Positions 27,087 through 40,478 are shown, counted from the first letter of the stretch. The stretch is 64,000 nucleotides of DNA from Brevundimonas sp. (GCA_027531145.1 JAPZRF010000009.1:1-64000); one strand, 5' to 3'. Numbers and translations are program-made. The notes: generated by a model from the sequence alone, not told the origin.

Positions 27087-28391
27087 ATGCAGAGCACCTC
27101 TCCCCGCCGCCGCGGGCTGTTCACCTCCCTGAGCTTCCTCGTCCTTCTGGCGCTGGCCCTCGGTCTCGGGGCCGGAGCGGCCGCCCAGGTCAACGGCCTG
27201 CCGGGTGGGGCGGACACGGCGCGGGCCATCGAGGCCCTTGGCAGCCTGTGGCTCAACGCCCTGCGCATGACCATCGTGCCGCTGGTCTTCTCCCTGCTCG
27301 TGGTCGGCATCGTCTCGATCGCTGACGCTGCGGCTTCTGGCCGGATGGCGATGAAGGCGCTGACCGTGTTCTTCATCCTTCTGGTCGGGGCCATCATCTA
27401 CGCCTTCGCCGCCGGCCTCGGCTGGCTGAGCGTCTGGCCGATCGATCCGGCCGGCGGCCAGGCGCTGGCGGGCGCGACGGCTGGCCGGGCCGAGGAGGTG
27501 CTGCGCAGCGTGGAGGGCGACGGTCTGACCGCCTTCCTGCAGACCCTCGCCCCCTCCAACCCGATCCGCGCCGCGGCCGAGGACGCCATCCTCGGGGTCG
27601 TGGTCTTCGCCATCGCCTTCGGCTTCGCCGCGACACGGCTGAACGCCCGCCTGCGCCAGCCGATGACCACCTTCTTCGAGGCGGTGTCGGAGACGATGAT
27701 CGTCATCGTCCACTGGGTGCTGCTGGCCGCTCCCATCGGCGTGTTCGCCCTGTCGTTCGGGGTGGGCTTGCGCACCGGCCTGAGCGCTTCGGGGACGCTG
27801 GGCCACTACATCTCGATCGTGGTGTTGTGCCAGCTGGGGCTGATCCTGCTGGTCTATGCCGTCGCCATCACCTTCGGCCGGGTGTCGCTGGGACGCTTCG
27901 CCGTGGCCGCCGCGCCGGTCCAGGCGGTGGCCTTCTCGACCCAGAGTTCGCTGGCCAGCCTGCCCGCCATGGTCGACCGCGCCCGCGGCCATCTCGGCGT
28001 CTCCTCGGCCACCGCCGGTCTGGTGCTGCCGCTGGCCGTGGCCGTGTTCCGCATCACCAGTCCGGTCGCCAACCTGGCGGTGGTGCTCTACTGCGCCCAG
28101 CTGTTCGGCGTGCCGATCGGCCTCGAGCAGATCCTGATCGGCGGCGTCGTCGCCTTCGCCGTCAGCGTGGCCTCGGTCGGCCTGCCGGGCCAGGTCAGCT
28201 TCTTCGCCTCCATCGCCCCGATCTGCATCGCCATGGGCGTGCCGGTCGAGCTGCTGCCCCTGCTGCTGGCGGTCGAGGTGATCCCGGACATCTTCCGCAC
28301 CATCGGCAATGTCACCGCCGACCTCGCCGCCGCCCGCATCGTCGAGGGCGGCGACCATGAAGCGGAGAAGGAAGCCGGGGCGGGGATCTGA
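27087..28391 (+). CDS. Dicarboxylate/amino acid:cation symporter (DAACS family)
   Basis: The 434-residue product has about eight membrane helices plus the two re-entrant hairpins of the GltP/DctA fold. Visible signatures are NALRMTIVPLVFSLLVVGI near residue 55, FSTQSSLASLPAM near 288 (the Ser-rich hairpin) and VFRITSPVANLAVVLY near 325. Such proteins import glutamate, aspartate or C4-dicarboxylates with H+ or Na+. ATG at 27087 has GGAG upstream. Confidence 0.9.
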   Translation: MQSTSPRRRGLFTSLSFLVLLALALGLGAGAAAQVNGLPGGADTARAIEALGSLWLNALRMTIVPLVFSLLVVGIVSIADAAASGRMAMKALTVFFILLVGAIIYAFAAGLGWLSVWPIDPAGGQALAGATAGRAEEVLRSVEGDGLTAFLQTLAPSNPIRAAAEDAILGVVVFAIAFGFAATRLNARLRQPMTTFFEAVSETMIVIVHWVLLAAPIGVFALSFGVGLRTGLSASGTLGHYISIVVLCQLGLILLVYAVAITFGRVSLGRFAVAAAPVQAVAFSTQSSLASLPAMVDRARGHLGVSSATAGLVLPLAVAVFRITSPVANLAVVLYCAQLFGVPIGLEQILIGGVVAFAVSVASVGLPGQVSFFASIAPICIAMGVPVELLPLLLAVEVIPDIFRTIGNVTADLAAARIVEGGDHEAEKEAGAGI

Positions 28392-28479
28392 GGCGTCCGG
28401 CGGTCCGGTTGTCTTCCTTCGCGTCCAGGCTACACTCTTGGCGTGTGAGCGATGACTGCTTGCCGAGGGAGATCGGGTC

Positions 28480-29298
28480 ATGGGTGGGGCGCGGCTGTGG
28501 CCAACGCTCTTTCTGACGGCGCTTGCGGGCGTGCTCATCGGGGTCGCGCCGGCCGCCGCTCAGGAGGTGCGGGACTACGGGACGTCGTCCCGCGGGCTTG
28601 TCGGTGGCGGCGATGCGATCAGCACGGCCCTCGACCTTCTGGCGCAAACGTCCAGCACCTGCGACGCCACCGATGCCCGACGCAGAGGCCAGGACGCGAG
28701 GGGCAATCCTCATTATGAACTGGCCTGCGCGGACGGCCCCGGCCTCTACATCGTCACCTGGCCGGCGGTGACAGCGATCAGCTGCATGGCGCTGGCGGCC
28801 CGGACCGATCCGAGGGCGCCGTTCTGCCGCCTTCCCGCCAATCGCAACCCCCTCGTCCAGTATCGACGGGCGGCCGCTGCCGCCGGCGTCACCTGCGAGG
28901 CGGACCGTGGTCGCTACATCGGCCACACGCTTGGCGGCGCGGAGATCTATGAGATCGGCTGTGACGGGCTGGCGGGCGGTTGGGTGCTCTGGAGCCCGGG
29001 CGAGGCCATTTTCAAGTCGTGCCTGATCGTCGAGGTCGAGGGCGGGACCTGCACCCTGACCCGTGCGACCGAGCGTCTGGCCACGGCGGCGCAGCTGCTG
29101 CGGGGCAGTGCTGTCGAGACCTGCGCGCCGGTCGAGGCGCTGTTCATGGGTGCCTCCGCTGGCATTCAGCACTACGAAGTTCGCTGCCGCGCCGGAGAAC
29201 ACGTGGTCGCCCGCCTGCCGCGCGAGGGCGGTGCGCCCGACATCATCCCCTGCGAGGCCGCGACACTCATCGGCGGGGGCTGCCGCTTCACGCCCTGA
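28480..29298 (+). CDS. Secreted hypothetical protein with three cysteine-containing repeats
   Basis: The 272-residue product has a signal peptide (LTALAGVLIGVAPAAAQ). Three units of about 70-80 residues then follow, each with the pattern STCDATDA or VTCEADRG or ETCAPVEA, then a Y-E-x-x-C strand (HYELACAD, IYEIGCDG, HYEVRCRA), a hydrophobic V-W/A strand and a further Cys. The paired cysteines suggest disulphides in the periplasm. No family is recognised. GGGAGAT precedes the ATG. Confidence 0.65.
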   Translation: MGGARLWPTLFLTALAGVLIGVAPAAAQEVRDYGTSSRGLVGGGDAISTALDLLAQTSSTCDATDARRRGQDARGNPHYELACADGPGLYIVTWPAVTAISCMALAARTDPRAPFCRLPANRNPLVQYRRAAAAAGVTCEADRGRYIGHTLGGAEIYEIGCDGLAGGWVLWSPGEAIFKSCLIVEVEGGTCTLTRATERLATAAQLLRGSAVETCAPVEALFMGASAGIQHYEVRCRAGEHVVARLPREGGAPDIIPCEAATLIGGGCRFTP

Positions 29299-29363
29299 GC
29301 GTGGGCGGCGGCGCGCCGGAACAGAGGCCCCTGCCGCGTTCAACCGGGCAAGGGAGCTCCGCC

Positions 29364-29905
29364 ATGCCCACGCCCACACGCCGCCGCCTGCTCGCAGGCA
29401 TCGCCGCCGCCGGCGTCGTCGCGCCGGCCCGATCCCGGGCGCAGGACCGGTTCGCGGCGGCCGCCGACTACTCGGCCGCTGCGGGGGGCGTGTCCTTGCT
29501 GGTGCTGGAACGCGGCCGTCCGGCGCGCGCCTGACGGCCACCGCCTGGGCCCGCTTCGGCCAGATGGTGCAGGACGGTGGCCGCGGGTTGGTCGATCCGA
29601 CCGCGCTGGCGGCCTGTTTCGCGCCCTCGCCGGCCAACCCGGGCTATGGCCTGACCTGGTGGCTGCTCTGCCCGGGTCTGGTCCCGCCGGGGCCGCGCGC
29701 CGGGATCGATGCGGACGCCTTCGCCCGCCTCGGCGGCCTCAAGGTGCGCATGGCCGCGGGGGCTGGCAACCAGCGGCTTTACCTGATCCCCGACCGCGAG
29801 CTGGTGGTTGTCCGCCAGGCCGACGGCATCCTTCAGGCCCTGCGCGGCCGCGGCCCCGCCTGGTCGGATGTCGACTTCCTGACCCGGCTGCCCGGGATGG
29901 CGTAG
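29364..29905 (+). pseudogene. Serine hydrolase (beta-lactamase-like), internally deleted and frameshifted
   Basis: Frame one (29364-29534) encodes a twin-arginine signal peptide (TPTRRRLLAGIAAAGVVAPA) and the start of a serine-hydrolase domain (ADYSAAAGGVSLLVLERGRP) and then hits TGA. A second frame, shifted by one, carries the C-terminal part from about 29532 to TAG at 29905 (ATAWARFGQMVQDGG, NPGYGLTWWL, GAGNQRLYLIPDRELVVVRQADG). The whole catalytic middle (SxxK and YxN region) is absent, so both a large deletion and a frame change occurred. The parent would have been an exported beta-lactamase-fold hydrolase. Confidence 0.8.
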
Positions 29906-29957
29906 GGCAGCTCCCCCCGTCCGCGGCCCGATTGAGTTCGCCGCGGCTTTCGCGCAC

Positions 29958-31010
29958 ATGCGGGGCATGGACACGCCCGAGCCCCGCCTGACCTCGCTCG
30001 CCCAAGGGGGCGGCTGCGGCTGCAAGATCGCCCCCGGGGTGCTGCGCGACATGCTCGCCGGCCTGCCCGCCACCTCCGGATTCGCCAGCCTGATGGTCGG
30101 GATCGAGACCTCGGACGACGCGGCAGTGTGGCGCCTGAACGACCGGCAGGCGCTGATCGCCACCACCGACTTCTTCATGCCGGTCGTCGATGATCCCTAC
30201 GACTTCGGCCGCATCGCCGCCGCCAACGCCCTGTCCGACGTCTACGCCATGGGCGGCACGCCGATTCTCGCCCTGGCGCTGGTCGGCATGCCCGTGAAGG
30301 TGCTGTCGCCGGCCACCATCGGCCGCATCCTGCAGGGCGGGGCCGACGTCTGCGCCGCCGCGGGCGTCCCCGTGGCGGGCGGCCACTCCATCGACAGCGT
30401 CGAGCCCATCTACGGCCTCGTGGCGCTCGGGCTGGTGGATCCGGATCAGGTGCTGACCAACCGCGGGGCGCAGCCGGGCGACCTCGTGATCCTGACCAAG
30501 CCGCTGGGCGTGGGGATCCTTGGCGCCGCCTTGCGGCAGGACCGGCTGGACGCGACCGGCCAGGCGGCGCTGATCGCCTCGACCACCCGGCTCAACACCT
30601 TCGGAGCCGGGCTCGGCGCGACGCCCGAGGTGCACGCCATGACCGACGTCACCGGCTTCGGCCTGCTGGGGCATGCGCTGGAGATGGCGCGCGGCGCCGG
30701 GGTGACCATCGAGATTGCGGCGGCGACGACGCCGCTGCTGGAAGGGGCTGAGGCGTTGGCCCGGGCCGGCCTGCGCACCGGCGCCTCGAGCCGCAACTGG
30801 GCGGCTTATGGCGAGGCCGTTGACCTGCCGGCGGGCTTCGAGCCCTGGCGGCGCGACGTGCTCACTGACCCCCAGACGTCCGGCGGGTTGCTGATCTCGG
30901 TAGCCGAGGACGCCGCCGGGGCGGTGCTGCAGCAGGCCCGGGACGCCGGCTTCGCCGCCGCCCTGGTCGGCCGCGTCGAGGCCGGGCCGGCGCGGGTGCG
31001 GGTCGCTTGA
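29958..31010 (+). CDS. selD: Selenide, water dikinase
   Basis: The 350-residue product has the catalytic loop GGGCGCKIAPG near residue 18, with Cys (TGC) where some SelD proteins have selenocysteine, then TTDFFMPVVDDPYDFGRIAAANALSDVYAMGG (split across residues 70-100) and DVTGFGLLGHALEMARGA near 232. It makes selenophosphate from selenide and ATP. The start may instead be the ATG at 29967. The stop overlaps the TTG start of selU (TTGA). Confidence 0.94.
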   Translation: MRGMDTPEPRLTSLAQGGGCGCKIAPGVLRDMLAGLPATSGFASLMVGIETSDDAAVWRLNDRQALIATTDFFMPVVDDPYDFGRIAAANALSDVYAMGGTPILALALVGMPVKVLSPATIGRILQGGADVCAAAGVPVAGGHSIDSVEPIYGLVALGLVDPDQVLTNRGAQPGDLVILTKPLGVGILGAALRQDRLDATGQAALIASTTRLNTFGAGLGATPEVHAMTDVTGFGLLGHALEMARGAGVTIEIAAATTPLLEGAEALARAGLRTGASSRNWAAYGEAVDLPAGFEPWRRDVLTDPQTSGGLLISVAEDAAGAVLQQARDAGFAAALVGRVEAGPARVRVA

Positions 31011-32056
31011 TCCGGCGCACCACGGACCTGGGGCCGGCGGCGCGCGACGCCTACGACGCCCTCATCGACGTGCGCAGCCCTTCGGAGTTCGTCGGGGACC
31101 ATCTGCCCGGGGCCATCAACCTGCCGGTGCTCGACGACGCCCAGCGGGCCGAGGTCGGGACCGAGTATGTGCAGGGCTCCAAGTTCCTCGCCCGACGGCG
31201 TGGCGCGGCGCTGGTCGCCCGCAGCATCGCCGCGCATCTGGAGGGGGCGCTGGGGGATCGCGACGGGTCGTTCCGGCCGCTGGTCTATTGCTGGCGCGGC
31301 GGCCAGCGCAGCGGGGCCATGGTCACGGTGATGGACCAGGTCGGCTGGCCGGTGACGGTGCTGGAGGGCGGCTACCAGACCTGGCGGCGTCAGGTGAGGG
31401 CCGCCCTGTACGATACGCCGGCGCCCTTGCGGGTCGTCCTGCTCGACGGGCCGACCGGCAGCGGCAAGACGGAGTTGCTGGCCCGGTTGCAGGCGCGGGG
31501 GCTGCAGACCCTCGACCTCGAAGCCCTGGCCCGCCACCGTGGGTCGCTGTTCGGCGGTCTGCCTGGCGGCCAGCCGGCCCAGAAGCTGTTCGAGAGCCGG
31601 CTCTACGACGCCCTCTGCCGTCTCGACCCGTCGCGGCCTGTTGTGGTCGAGGCCGAGAGCAGTCGCATCGGCGAGCGCGTCGTGCCGCCGTCGCTCTGGG
31701 CGGCGATGCAGGCGGCACGGGTGATCGAGCTGTCGGCGCCGGTGGAGGCCCGGGCCCGCTACACGGCGGGCACCTATGCCGAAATCAGCGCCGACGCCCC
31801 GGCGTTGGACGACGCCCTGACCCGCCTGCCGCGACACCATGCGAAGGCGGCTGTCGGCGCCTGGCGCGAGCTGGCGCGCCGCGGCGCTTTCGAGGCCCTC
31901 GCCGCGGCCCTGATCGAGGCGCACTACGATCCCGCCTACGCCCGCGCCGGCGCCGGGCGCCAGGCCCCTCTGGCGCGGGTGTCGACCGGCGCGCTCGGTC
32001 CGGACGATCTCGACGCCGCGGCTGACCGCGTCTCCACGCTGCTGGGCCAAGCCTAG
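31007..32056 (+). CDS. selU: tRNA 2-selenouridine synthase
   Basis: The 349-residue product starts at TTG 31007, overlapping the selD stop. An N-terminal rhodanese domain (DVRSPSEFVGDHLPGAIN near residue 17) has the catalytic Cys in VYCWRGGQRSGAM near residue 95, and a P-loop domain follows (LLDGPTGSGKTELL near residue 145). SelU (MnmH/YbbB) swaps sulphur for selenium at the wobble uridine via a geranylated intermediate, using SelD's selenophosphate. The pair alone suggests selenouridine production; no selA, selB or selC is visible in the window. Confidence 0.94.
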   Translation: MIRRTTDLGPAARDAYDALIDVRSPSEFVGDHLPGAINLPVLDDAQRAEVGTEYVQGSKFLARRRGAALVARSIAAHLEGALGDRDGSFRPLVYCWRGGQRSGAMVTVMDQVGWPVTVLEGGYQTWRRQVRAALYDTPAPLRVVLLDGPTGSGKTELLARLQARGLQTLDLEALARHRGSLFGGLPGGQPAQKLFESRLYDALCRLDPSRPVVVEAESSRIGERVVPPSLWAAMQAARVIELSAPVEARARYTAGTYAEISADAPALDDALTRLPRHHAKAAVGAWRELARRGAFEALAAALIEAHYDPAYARAGAGRQAPLARVSTGALGPDDLDAAADRVSTLLGQA

Positions 32057-32090
32057 GCCTGCGCCGGCTCCGGTGCGGGGGTCGCCCTGC

Positions 32091-33379
32091 TCAGTGCCTT
32101 CCGGCGACGCCGGCGATCCGGGCGGCGGCGGCGGCGGCCCCGTCCTCCTGCCGCGCCAGATCGCCGAGGCGGGCGGCTGCGGTCCTTGCGGGCGCGTCCT
32201 CCAGCAACCGCGCCAGGGTAGCCTCGCCCCGACGCGCGAACGCCGTCCGGCTCAGGGTCAGGCCGGCACCGAGCCGCACCACGCGCGCTGCGTTGTCGTA
32301 CTGGTCGCCGAGATGCGGCACCACCAGCTGCGGCCGTCCGGCGCGCAGGGCCTGCTGGGTGGTGCCGACCCCGCCCTGGTGCACGATGGCGGCGGCGCGC
32401 GGGAACAGCAGGGAATAGGGGGCGTAAGGCAGGGCGAGCGCGTCCGGACCGTCGGCGATCGCGCAGTCGCCCTGCGGCCCGACCAGCAGGATGCTGCGCC
32501 GACCCAGGGCGCGGGCCGCCGCCAGTCCCCGCTCGTAGAAGTCTCCGGGGGTGTTCACGGCGGCGCTGCCGAGGGTGAAGACGAGCGGCTCCGGACCGCT
32601 TTCCAGAAATGCGTCAAGCGCTTCCGGCAGCACCGACGGGCCCCCGTCGTCGCTGTCGTAGGCGGCGTAGCCGACGACCTCGAACGTCGCCGGCGCGCCC
32701 GGCTGACGCGGGGAAAGCAGGGGCGAGTACAGGCCGAGCGCCAGATCGGCGTGGCGCAGGGCGTCGAAGAAGATGTCGCCAGGGGACGGCGGGGCGCCCA
32801 GCTCGGCCCGGACCCGGTCGATGCGGCGGGTCCACGCCGCTGTCGTCTGGCGGGCGATCGCAAGGGTCAGGCGGTTGATCGCCAGCTGCAGCCCACCCCG
32901 CGCCGGGGCCAGCCAGGGGGCGGCCGGCAGCTTCGGCGGGTCGAACACCGAGAACACCGTGGTCGGCTGCAGGGCGATGGAGACGAACGGCTTGCCCAGA
33001 ACCTCCGCCGCGATGCGGGCGCCCACAGCGAAGGACAGGCCCGCGACGATGTCGGCGTCGCGGCTGGCCTCGATCAATTGCCGCGTGCTCTTGCCGGCGT
33101 AGGCCAGCATGATGTTCTCGAACAGGAACCGGTCCGAGCGGGCGATGCGCGCGGTCAGCTGCGCGAGGTCGAGGCCGGTGTCGGCCTCCAGCCGCGCGAT
33201 GCTGGGGCCAACCTCGCGGAACGTCAGCCCTTCGGCCTCGATCTTGGCCCGGTAGTCCACCGAGGTGGCGACCACCGCCGTCAGGCCGCGCGCCTGCAGG
33301 GCCATACCGACCGCAATGACCGGGTGGATGTCCCCGAGGGAGCCGCCGGTCGCCAGGATGACGCGGCGGCTCCGGTTCA

Positions 33380-33380
<1 letters not shown>
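32091..33380 (-). CDS. UGT/MGT-type glycosyltransferase (GT1/GT28-like)
   Basis: The 429-residue product has the N-terminal donor-independent domain of GT-B enzymes (RVILATGGSLGDIHPVIAVG) and the C-terminal donor motif IVHQGGVGTTQQALRAGRPQLVVPHLGDQYDNA around residues 330-365. This pattern is seen in macrolide, rhamnosyl and sterol glycosyltransferases; zeaxanthin glucosyltransferase (CrtX) is a relative, but nothing proves a carotenoid acceptor. The ATG overlaps the carB stop (TGATG), which suggests coupled translation. Confidence 0.82.
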
Positions 33381-36826
<3,446 letters not shown>

Positions 36827-37115
36827 GGGTCCTGATCTTTCTCGCGCGCGCGACCCCGGCGCGCGTCGAGGGGGAGGCGCGATCCGGGGGCGGATGGGTT
36901 TGTCGGCTAAGCGGCCCGTTTAGAGGGAACCGGACCCGGCCACAAGCGCCGCCCGCGCCCCGGGCCGAATGCGGGGCGACCGGCGGCTCGCCGGCCCCCG
37001 GGGACACCCGCAGTTGCCGCAGGGCCGGGCGTCAGCCTTACGCCTGCCGGGCTCTGCGGAGGCGGCCTTGCGTGGCCGGTAGCTTTGTGGAGATCGGCGA
37101 CGCCCGAGCCTTAAC
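36827..37115. other. Gap upstream of carB, no gene seen
   Basis: No convincing open frame, RNA gene or repeat of the families seen elsewhere. Alternating CGCGCG stretches lie at about 36842-36866. The carB promoter must lie here but no clear -35/-10 pair stands out. Confidence 0.4.
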
Positions 37116-37144
37116 GAAAAGGGGCGGCCCGTGGGCCGCCCCTT
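37116..37144 (-). terminator. Rho-independent terminator of the TonB receptor gene
   Basis: GGGGCGGCCC (37121-37130) pairs perfectly with GGGCCGCCCC (37133-37142). On the minus strand the stem is followed by TTTT. It lies about 25 bases past the receptor's stop codon. Confidence 0.88.
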
Positions 37145-37167
37145 CCGTCTCCGACAGCGGTGTCCGG

Positions 37168-40100
37168 TCAGTAGCGGCTGACCAGGCGGACGAAGAAGCT
37201 GCGGCCGACCGCCGAGACCGGGGTCGCGACCGCGGCGATGAACGGCTCCTCGTTGGTCAGGTTGCTGACCCCGAAAGTCAGGGTCTGCTGCTCGGTCACG
37301 TCCCAGCGCACCGACGCGTCGTGGATCCAGATCTTGTCCGCGAAGGCGATGGTGAAGTTCTGGGCGTTTTCGATCTCCACCCCCGGCAGGGCCTGTTTGC
37401 TCATGTACTGGTGGCCGGTGTTGAAGGTGAAGTCGCCGATGCTCCAGCGGAGGCTGGCGTTGAGGGCCAGCTCCGGGTTGTTGAGCTCGAGTTTCTGCGG
37501 GTTCGGCTGGTTCGGATCGGTGGCGAACGGGAAGTTGTTGCGATCTTCCACGTGGGTGCCGCCGACCGACAGGCCGACATCGCCCCAGGACGGCCGTCCG
37601 AAGTCAGCGAAGTCGAAACCGTAGCTGACGTTGAAGTCGATGCCCGAGGCCTCGAGACCGGCGAAGTTCAGCTGCGAGCTGGTGATCGAGTTGAAGCCGA
37701 GGAAGGTCGGCGACGTGGCGTTGCGGTTCCGGGTGAACTGGCTGCAGAACACGCTCTGCAGATTGGGTCCGTCATAACAGCTGTCGACGATGTCCTGCGC
37801 CGACACGGCCGAGATCGCATCGTCGATCTCGATGTTCCAGTAGTCGACGGTCACCGACAGGCCCGGAATGAAGCGCGGCTGCAGCACCACGCCGTAGGTC
37901 AAGCTCGTGGACTCTTCCTCCTGCAGGTTCGGGTTACCCCCGGTGCGGCCGGCGAACTGGCTGGTCAGGGGGTCAGTGTACCCGGCCGGGATGCCGTCGG
38001 CGCGGCAGTTGGCCAGACGGTTGGCCGGGTTCGGCCCGAGACGGATGTTGTTCTCGTCGCAGGGATCGATCGGCCGCGCGTTGAAGGTCGTGATCGGCGA
38101 GAAAAGCTCGGAGATGTTGGGGGCCCGGACGGTCTGGGCCTGACCGCCGCGGAAGCGGATGTCCGGGATCGGCGACCAGACGAGATCGTACTTCCAGGTG
38201 CTGGTCGAATCGATGGTCGAGTACTCGCCGGCTCGTGCGGCGGCCGTCAGGGTCAGCTCATGGGCGAATGGCAGGTTCGCCAGCAGCGGCACGCGCACTT
38301 CGGCGAAGACTTCGGTGACGTCGAATTCGCCGCTGACGTCGGCCACGGTGCGGCTTTCGAAGTTGAAGCCCTGGTTGACGAAGTCATCCGCGTCGAAGTC
38401 GCTCTTCTCCTCGCGGTACTCGCCGCCCACGGCGAAGCTGACCGGCCCGCCGGGCAGTTCGAACAGCCCCGAGGAATCGCCGGTGAGGACGCCGGTCAGG
38501 ACCGTCTGCTCGATCGTGAAGACATCGACGGCCGAGTAGTCGAGGAAGGCGAGGGCTTCCGGGCTGGCGCGGTTCAGGCCGAACAGGTTCAGCGGGCGGC
38601 ACGCCGAGCCGGCACCCGGGGTGAAGGTGTTGAACGGGATGGTCCCGCCCGGGTTCGGGCCGAGCTGGCCCTTGCGGGGCAGGGCAGACGGATTGAGGGT
38701 CGAGCGGCAGACGATCTCGCCATTCGGGGCCCTCACGGCGTCGATCGCCGCGAAGAAGCGATCCTCGAGGCGGGTCTTGCCGGAGGATTCGCCTTCCGTG
38801 CGGCCGTAGTTCAGCGACAGGTCGTAGGACAGGTTCCAGCCGAGGTCGCCGCGCGCGCCGAACACCACACGGTAGGTCTGGCGCTCGTCGTGGATCGCGG
38901 GGTCGAACAGATCCGTGTGGTCGCGGCCAAGCAGGACCTTGGCGACGCTGGCGATCGAGGGATCGGCCGCGATCTCCGCGTTGATGATCTGGCGGATTTC
39001 CGTCGGGATGAACGGGTTGTCCAGCGAGATCGGGATCGAGTCGTCGAAGGTATTGTAGGGGTTGTAGCTGGTGGCGTCGGTCAGCACGACCTTCAGCTCG
39101 GCGTAGGGCTGGAAGGCCTCGGACACCTCGTAATTGAGGAACAGGTTGGCCGAGAACTGGCGCTCGTCCGGCACCAGCGACTGGCCGTTGAAGGTCTGGG
39201 GCGCGCCGTCGCCGCCCGACTGGTTGATGCCGCCGGCATAGACGCCGTCGACGAAGGGACGCACCTGGCCGGTCACCGGATCGATGACATAGCAGCCGAA
39301 GCCTTCGCGGCCGGCGCGGCTCTGGTTACAGTCGTTAACCCCGTTACGGTCGAGGTCCTGGAAGGTCGAGAGGAATCGGGCCGGAGCCGAGAAACCGCTG
39401 CCGTCGGTGTCGAAGCCGATCAGGCCGCTGGTGCTGGAGACGTCGAAGGTCGGACGATTGATGAAGGCGCGAGCCTTCGCCGCTCGCGCCCGCGCCACCA
39501 GCGCCGGATCGGTGTTGGCGAAGCGCGGGTCCGTGCCCACGAGAATCGTCCGGCCCAGCGCACGCGCGCCCGGCGGCAGCGGGTCGCCCTGCTGGAAGAA
39601 CAGCTCCGGGTTCGGGTAGTCGTCGGCGAGGAAGTTGTCGCGGGTGATGTCGCGGTCGCCATAGAAGACTGCCCGGCGGTCGTAACCCTCCAGCGCCAGG
39701 GTCACATTGCCGCGACCGCCGGCGAAGTTGCGGCCGAACAGGGCGGAGCCGAACAGCTCTTCGCCGTCGCCCTCGCCGGACATGCCGGCCTGGAAGGTGT
39801 ATTCGTGGCCTTCGAAATCATTCTTCAGGATGAAGTTGACGACGCCTGACACGGCATCCGAGCCGTAGATGGCCGAGGCCCCGCCGGTCAGAAGGTCGAC
39901 CCGCTCGATCAGGCCTGACGGGATGGAGCCGATGTCGACGGCCGCCGAGCCGGGAACCCCCGCCACATGGCGGCGGCCGTTGACCAGCACGAGGGTCCGG
40001 TTGTTTCCGAGGCCACGAAAGTCGAGCGTCGCCTGGGTGCCGTTGGCCTGGGCCGAGCTGGTCGAGCTGAGCAGGGCGGGCAGGGTGTCCAGAAGGTCGG

Positions 40101-40335
40101 CGATCGCGACAGTGCCCTGGGCCGCGATCACTTCGCTGCTCACCACCTGGACCGGCTGGGCGGCTTCAAGCGCCGTACCCGTGCTGAGGCGCGACCCGGT
40201 GATGACGATCTCCTCGACCTCGGTCGCCTCCTGGGCCAGTGCAGCGCCTGCCGAAAAGGCAGCCAAGGTGGCGACCGCGGCTCCCGTGAGGAGTTTCTTG
40301 CGGCGCAGGCCCAGGCACGGTTTGTTGGCAGACAT
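37168..40335 (-). CDS. TonB-dependent outer-membrane receptor
   Basis: The 1055-residue product has a signal peptide (KKLLTGAAVATLAAFSAGAALAQ), a TonB-box region EVEEIVITGSRL, and the plug domain (DLLDTLPALL, GNNRTLVLVNGRRHV, ERVDLLTGGASAIYGSDAVSGVVNFILK). A 22-strand barrel follows, ending in an aromatic residue (FFVRLVSRY), the outer-membrane sorting signal. The ligand is unknown; Caulobacterales carry dozens of such receptors for sugars and metal chelates. ATG at 40335 is preferred over the open frame to 40401 because GGGGGG precedes it and the signal peptide follows. A terminator lies downstream. Confidence 0.92.
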   Translation of the reverse strand: MSANKPCLGLRRKKLLTGAAVATLAAFSAGAALAQEATEVEEIVITGSRLSTGTALEAAQPVQVVSSEVIAAQGTVAIADLLDTLPALLSSTSSAQANGTQATLDFRGLGNNRTLVLVNGRRHVAGVPGSAAVDIGSIPSGLIERVDLLTGGASAIYGSDAVSGVVNFILKNDFEGHEYTFQAGMSGEGDGEELFGSALFGRNFAGGRGNVTLALEGYDRRAVFYGDRDITRDNFLADDYPNPELFFQQGDPLPPGARALGRTILVGTDPRFANTDPALVARARAAKARAFINRPTFDVSSTSGLIGFDTDGSGFSAPARFLSTFQDLDRNGVNDCNQSRAGREGFGCYVIDPVTGQVRPFVDGVYAGGINQSGGDGAPQTFNGQSLVPDERQFSANLFLNYEVSEAFQPYAELKVVLTDATSYNPYNTFDDSIPISLDNPFIPTEIRQIINAEIAADPSIASVAKVLLGRDHTDLFDPAIHDERQTYRVVFGARGDLGWNLSYDLSLNYGRTEGESSGKTRLEDRFFAAIDAVRAPNGEIVCRSTLNPSALPRKGQLGPNPGGTIPFNTFTPGAGSACRPLNLFGLNRASPEALAFLDYSAVDVFTIEQTVLTGVLTGDSSGLFELPGGPVSFAVGGEYREEKSDFDADDFVNQGFNFESRTVADVSGEFDVTEVFAEVRVPLLANLPFAHELTLTAAARAGEYSTIDSTSTWKYDLVWSPIPDIRFRGGQAQTVRAPNISELFSPITTFNARPIDPCDENNIRLGPNPANRLANCRADGIPAGYTDPLTSQFAGRTGGNPNLQEEESTSLTYGVVLQPRFIPGLSVTVDYWNIEIDDAISAVSAQDIVDSCYDGPNLQSVFCSQFTRNRNATSPTFLGFNSITSSQLNFAGLEASGIDFNVSYGFDFADFGRPSWGDVGLSVGGTHVEDRNNFPFATDPNQPNPQKLELNNPELALNASLRWSIGDFTFNTGHQYMSKQALPGVEIENAQNFTIAFADKIWIHDASVRWDVTEQQTLTFGVSNLTNEEPFIAAVATPVSAVGRSFFVRLVSRY

Positions 40336-40478
40336 TATTGACCCCCCAAACGGTTGTTTCGATATAATCGAGATCGTCCGGTGAGCGTCATGCGATAGCA
40401 AGAGCGCGGCTGTTATTCAGCGCAAATCGGGTGTGTGCTGCGGCGCATTTGACACAGTTTGGCCATCGAGCAGACACG

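Noticed and set aside
29958..31010. Selenocysteine at the SelD active site
   Set aside because: The codons in GGGCGCK are TGC, not TGA, and no SECIS or sel operon partner is nearby.
37072..39849. A 925-codon plus-strand open frame
   Set aside because: Antisense to the TonB receptor, whose minus-strand product has a signal peptide, plug domain, C-terminal aromatic and terminator.
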